From an uncultured Ignavibacteriales bacterium (GTDB lineage Bacteria; Bacteroidota; Ignavibacteria; Ignavibacteriales; Ignavibacteriaceae), in assembly GCA_913053915.1 (NCBI GenBank), contig CAJXGP010000208.1, positions 1 to 5,052 of the forward strand: a DNA stretch of 5,052 nt, in the 5' to 3' direction. This document shows, piece after piece, positions 4,861 to 5,052 of the stretch. The position numbers and the translations under genes are program-made. The notes under the pieces are model-generated. The model saw only the letters and a list, made by a program, of their open reading frames with translations. It did not search any database and was not told the origin of the DNA. Positions within the stretch are counted from its first letter, which is position 1. Every line of letters begins with the position of its first letter.

Positions 4861-5052
4861 TAATTACATTATTGATTTTCAGCACATAATAAATTCCCTG
4901 CATTTAAAACGAACAATATGCTTTGACAAATCAAATTCATTACGACATCCGGAACTCTTAACTTATCGTAAATTAAACTGTCTCGGTTTTTCCGGTGTAT
5001 CGCAATTATATTTAAAAATCATTTTTTTACTACCTATTATCAATTTAGAGGG

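Noticed and set aside
4923..4928. TTGACA after the corrinoid gene as a promoter -35 box
   Set aside because: The sequence 15-19 bp downstream (around GACATCC) has no resemblance to a -10 box.

Overview
The window is AT-rich bacterial DNA in two oppositely transcribed blocks that diverge from a gene-free stretch at about 2522-2932. Codon choice (A/T-ending codons, CCG for proline), GGAG-type Shine-Dalgarno sites before some genes and none before others, and a corrinoid protein of methanogen ancestry suggest an environmental, probably anaerobic bacterium of the Bacteroidota/Ignavibacteriota kind. That assignment is inference and weak, because no rRNA or other phylogenetic marker is present.

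Left block (minus strand, read right to left): a DegT/DnrJ/EryC1/StrS PLP-dependent sugar aminotransferase (2521-1337), then GDP-L-fucose synthase fcl (1161-148), then the first 19 codons of GDP-mannose 4,6-dehydratase gmd (58-1, cut by the window edge). Gmd and Fcl together convert GDP-mannose to GDP-L-fucose. The aminotransferase would make a separate amino sugar nucleotide. The group looks like part of a surface polysaccharide (O-antigen or capsule) locus.

Middle: 2522-2932 has no gene. It holds an imperfect inverted repeat pair enclosing about 50 bp (2655-2759), which is MITE-like or hairpin-forming. It also holds a good sigma70-type promoter (TTGACA, 17 bp, TATTTT), with a perfect 9-2-9 palindrome immediately downstream that probably is the operator of the next gene.

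Right block (plus strand): a CadC-like ArsR/SmtB metal sensor (2933-3355) with all four cysteines of the soft-metal site, a 79-residue cysteine-containing membrane protein of unknown family (3445-3684), and a 378-residue cysteine-rich protein (3724-4860). The last combines an MtrA-like corrinoid domain (tetrahydromethanopterin S-methyltransferase subunit A) with a C-terminal DUF4346-like domain. The three genes are co-directional with short gaps and probably form one metal-controlled operon. A metal sensor, a cysteine-bearing membrane protein and a corrinoid methyl carrier together suggest a little-known methyl-transfer or organometal-handling system. This is the most interesting part of the window.

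The last 190 bases contain only weak open frames running off the edge, none of which I can assign. I saw no tRNA, rRNA, CRISPR array, complete insertion sequence or convincing intrinsic terminator.
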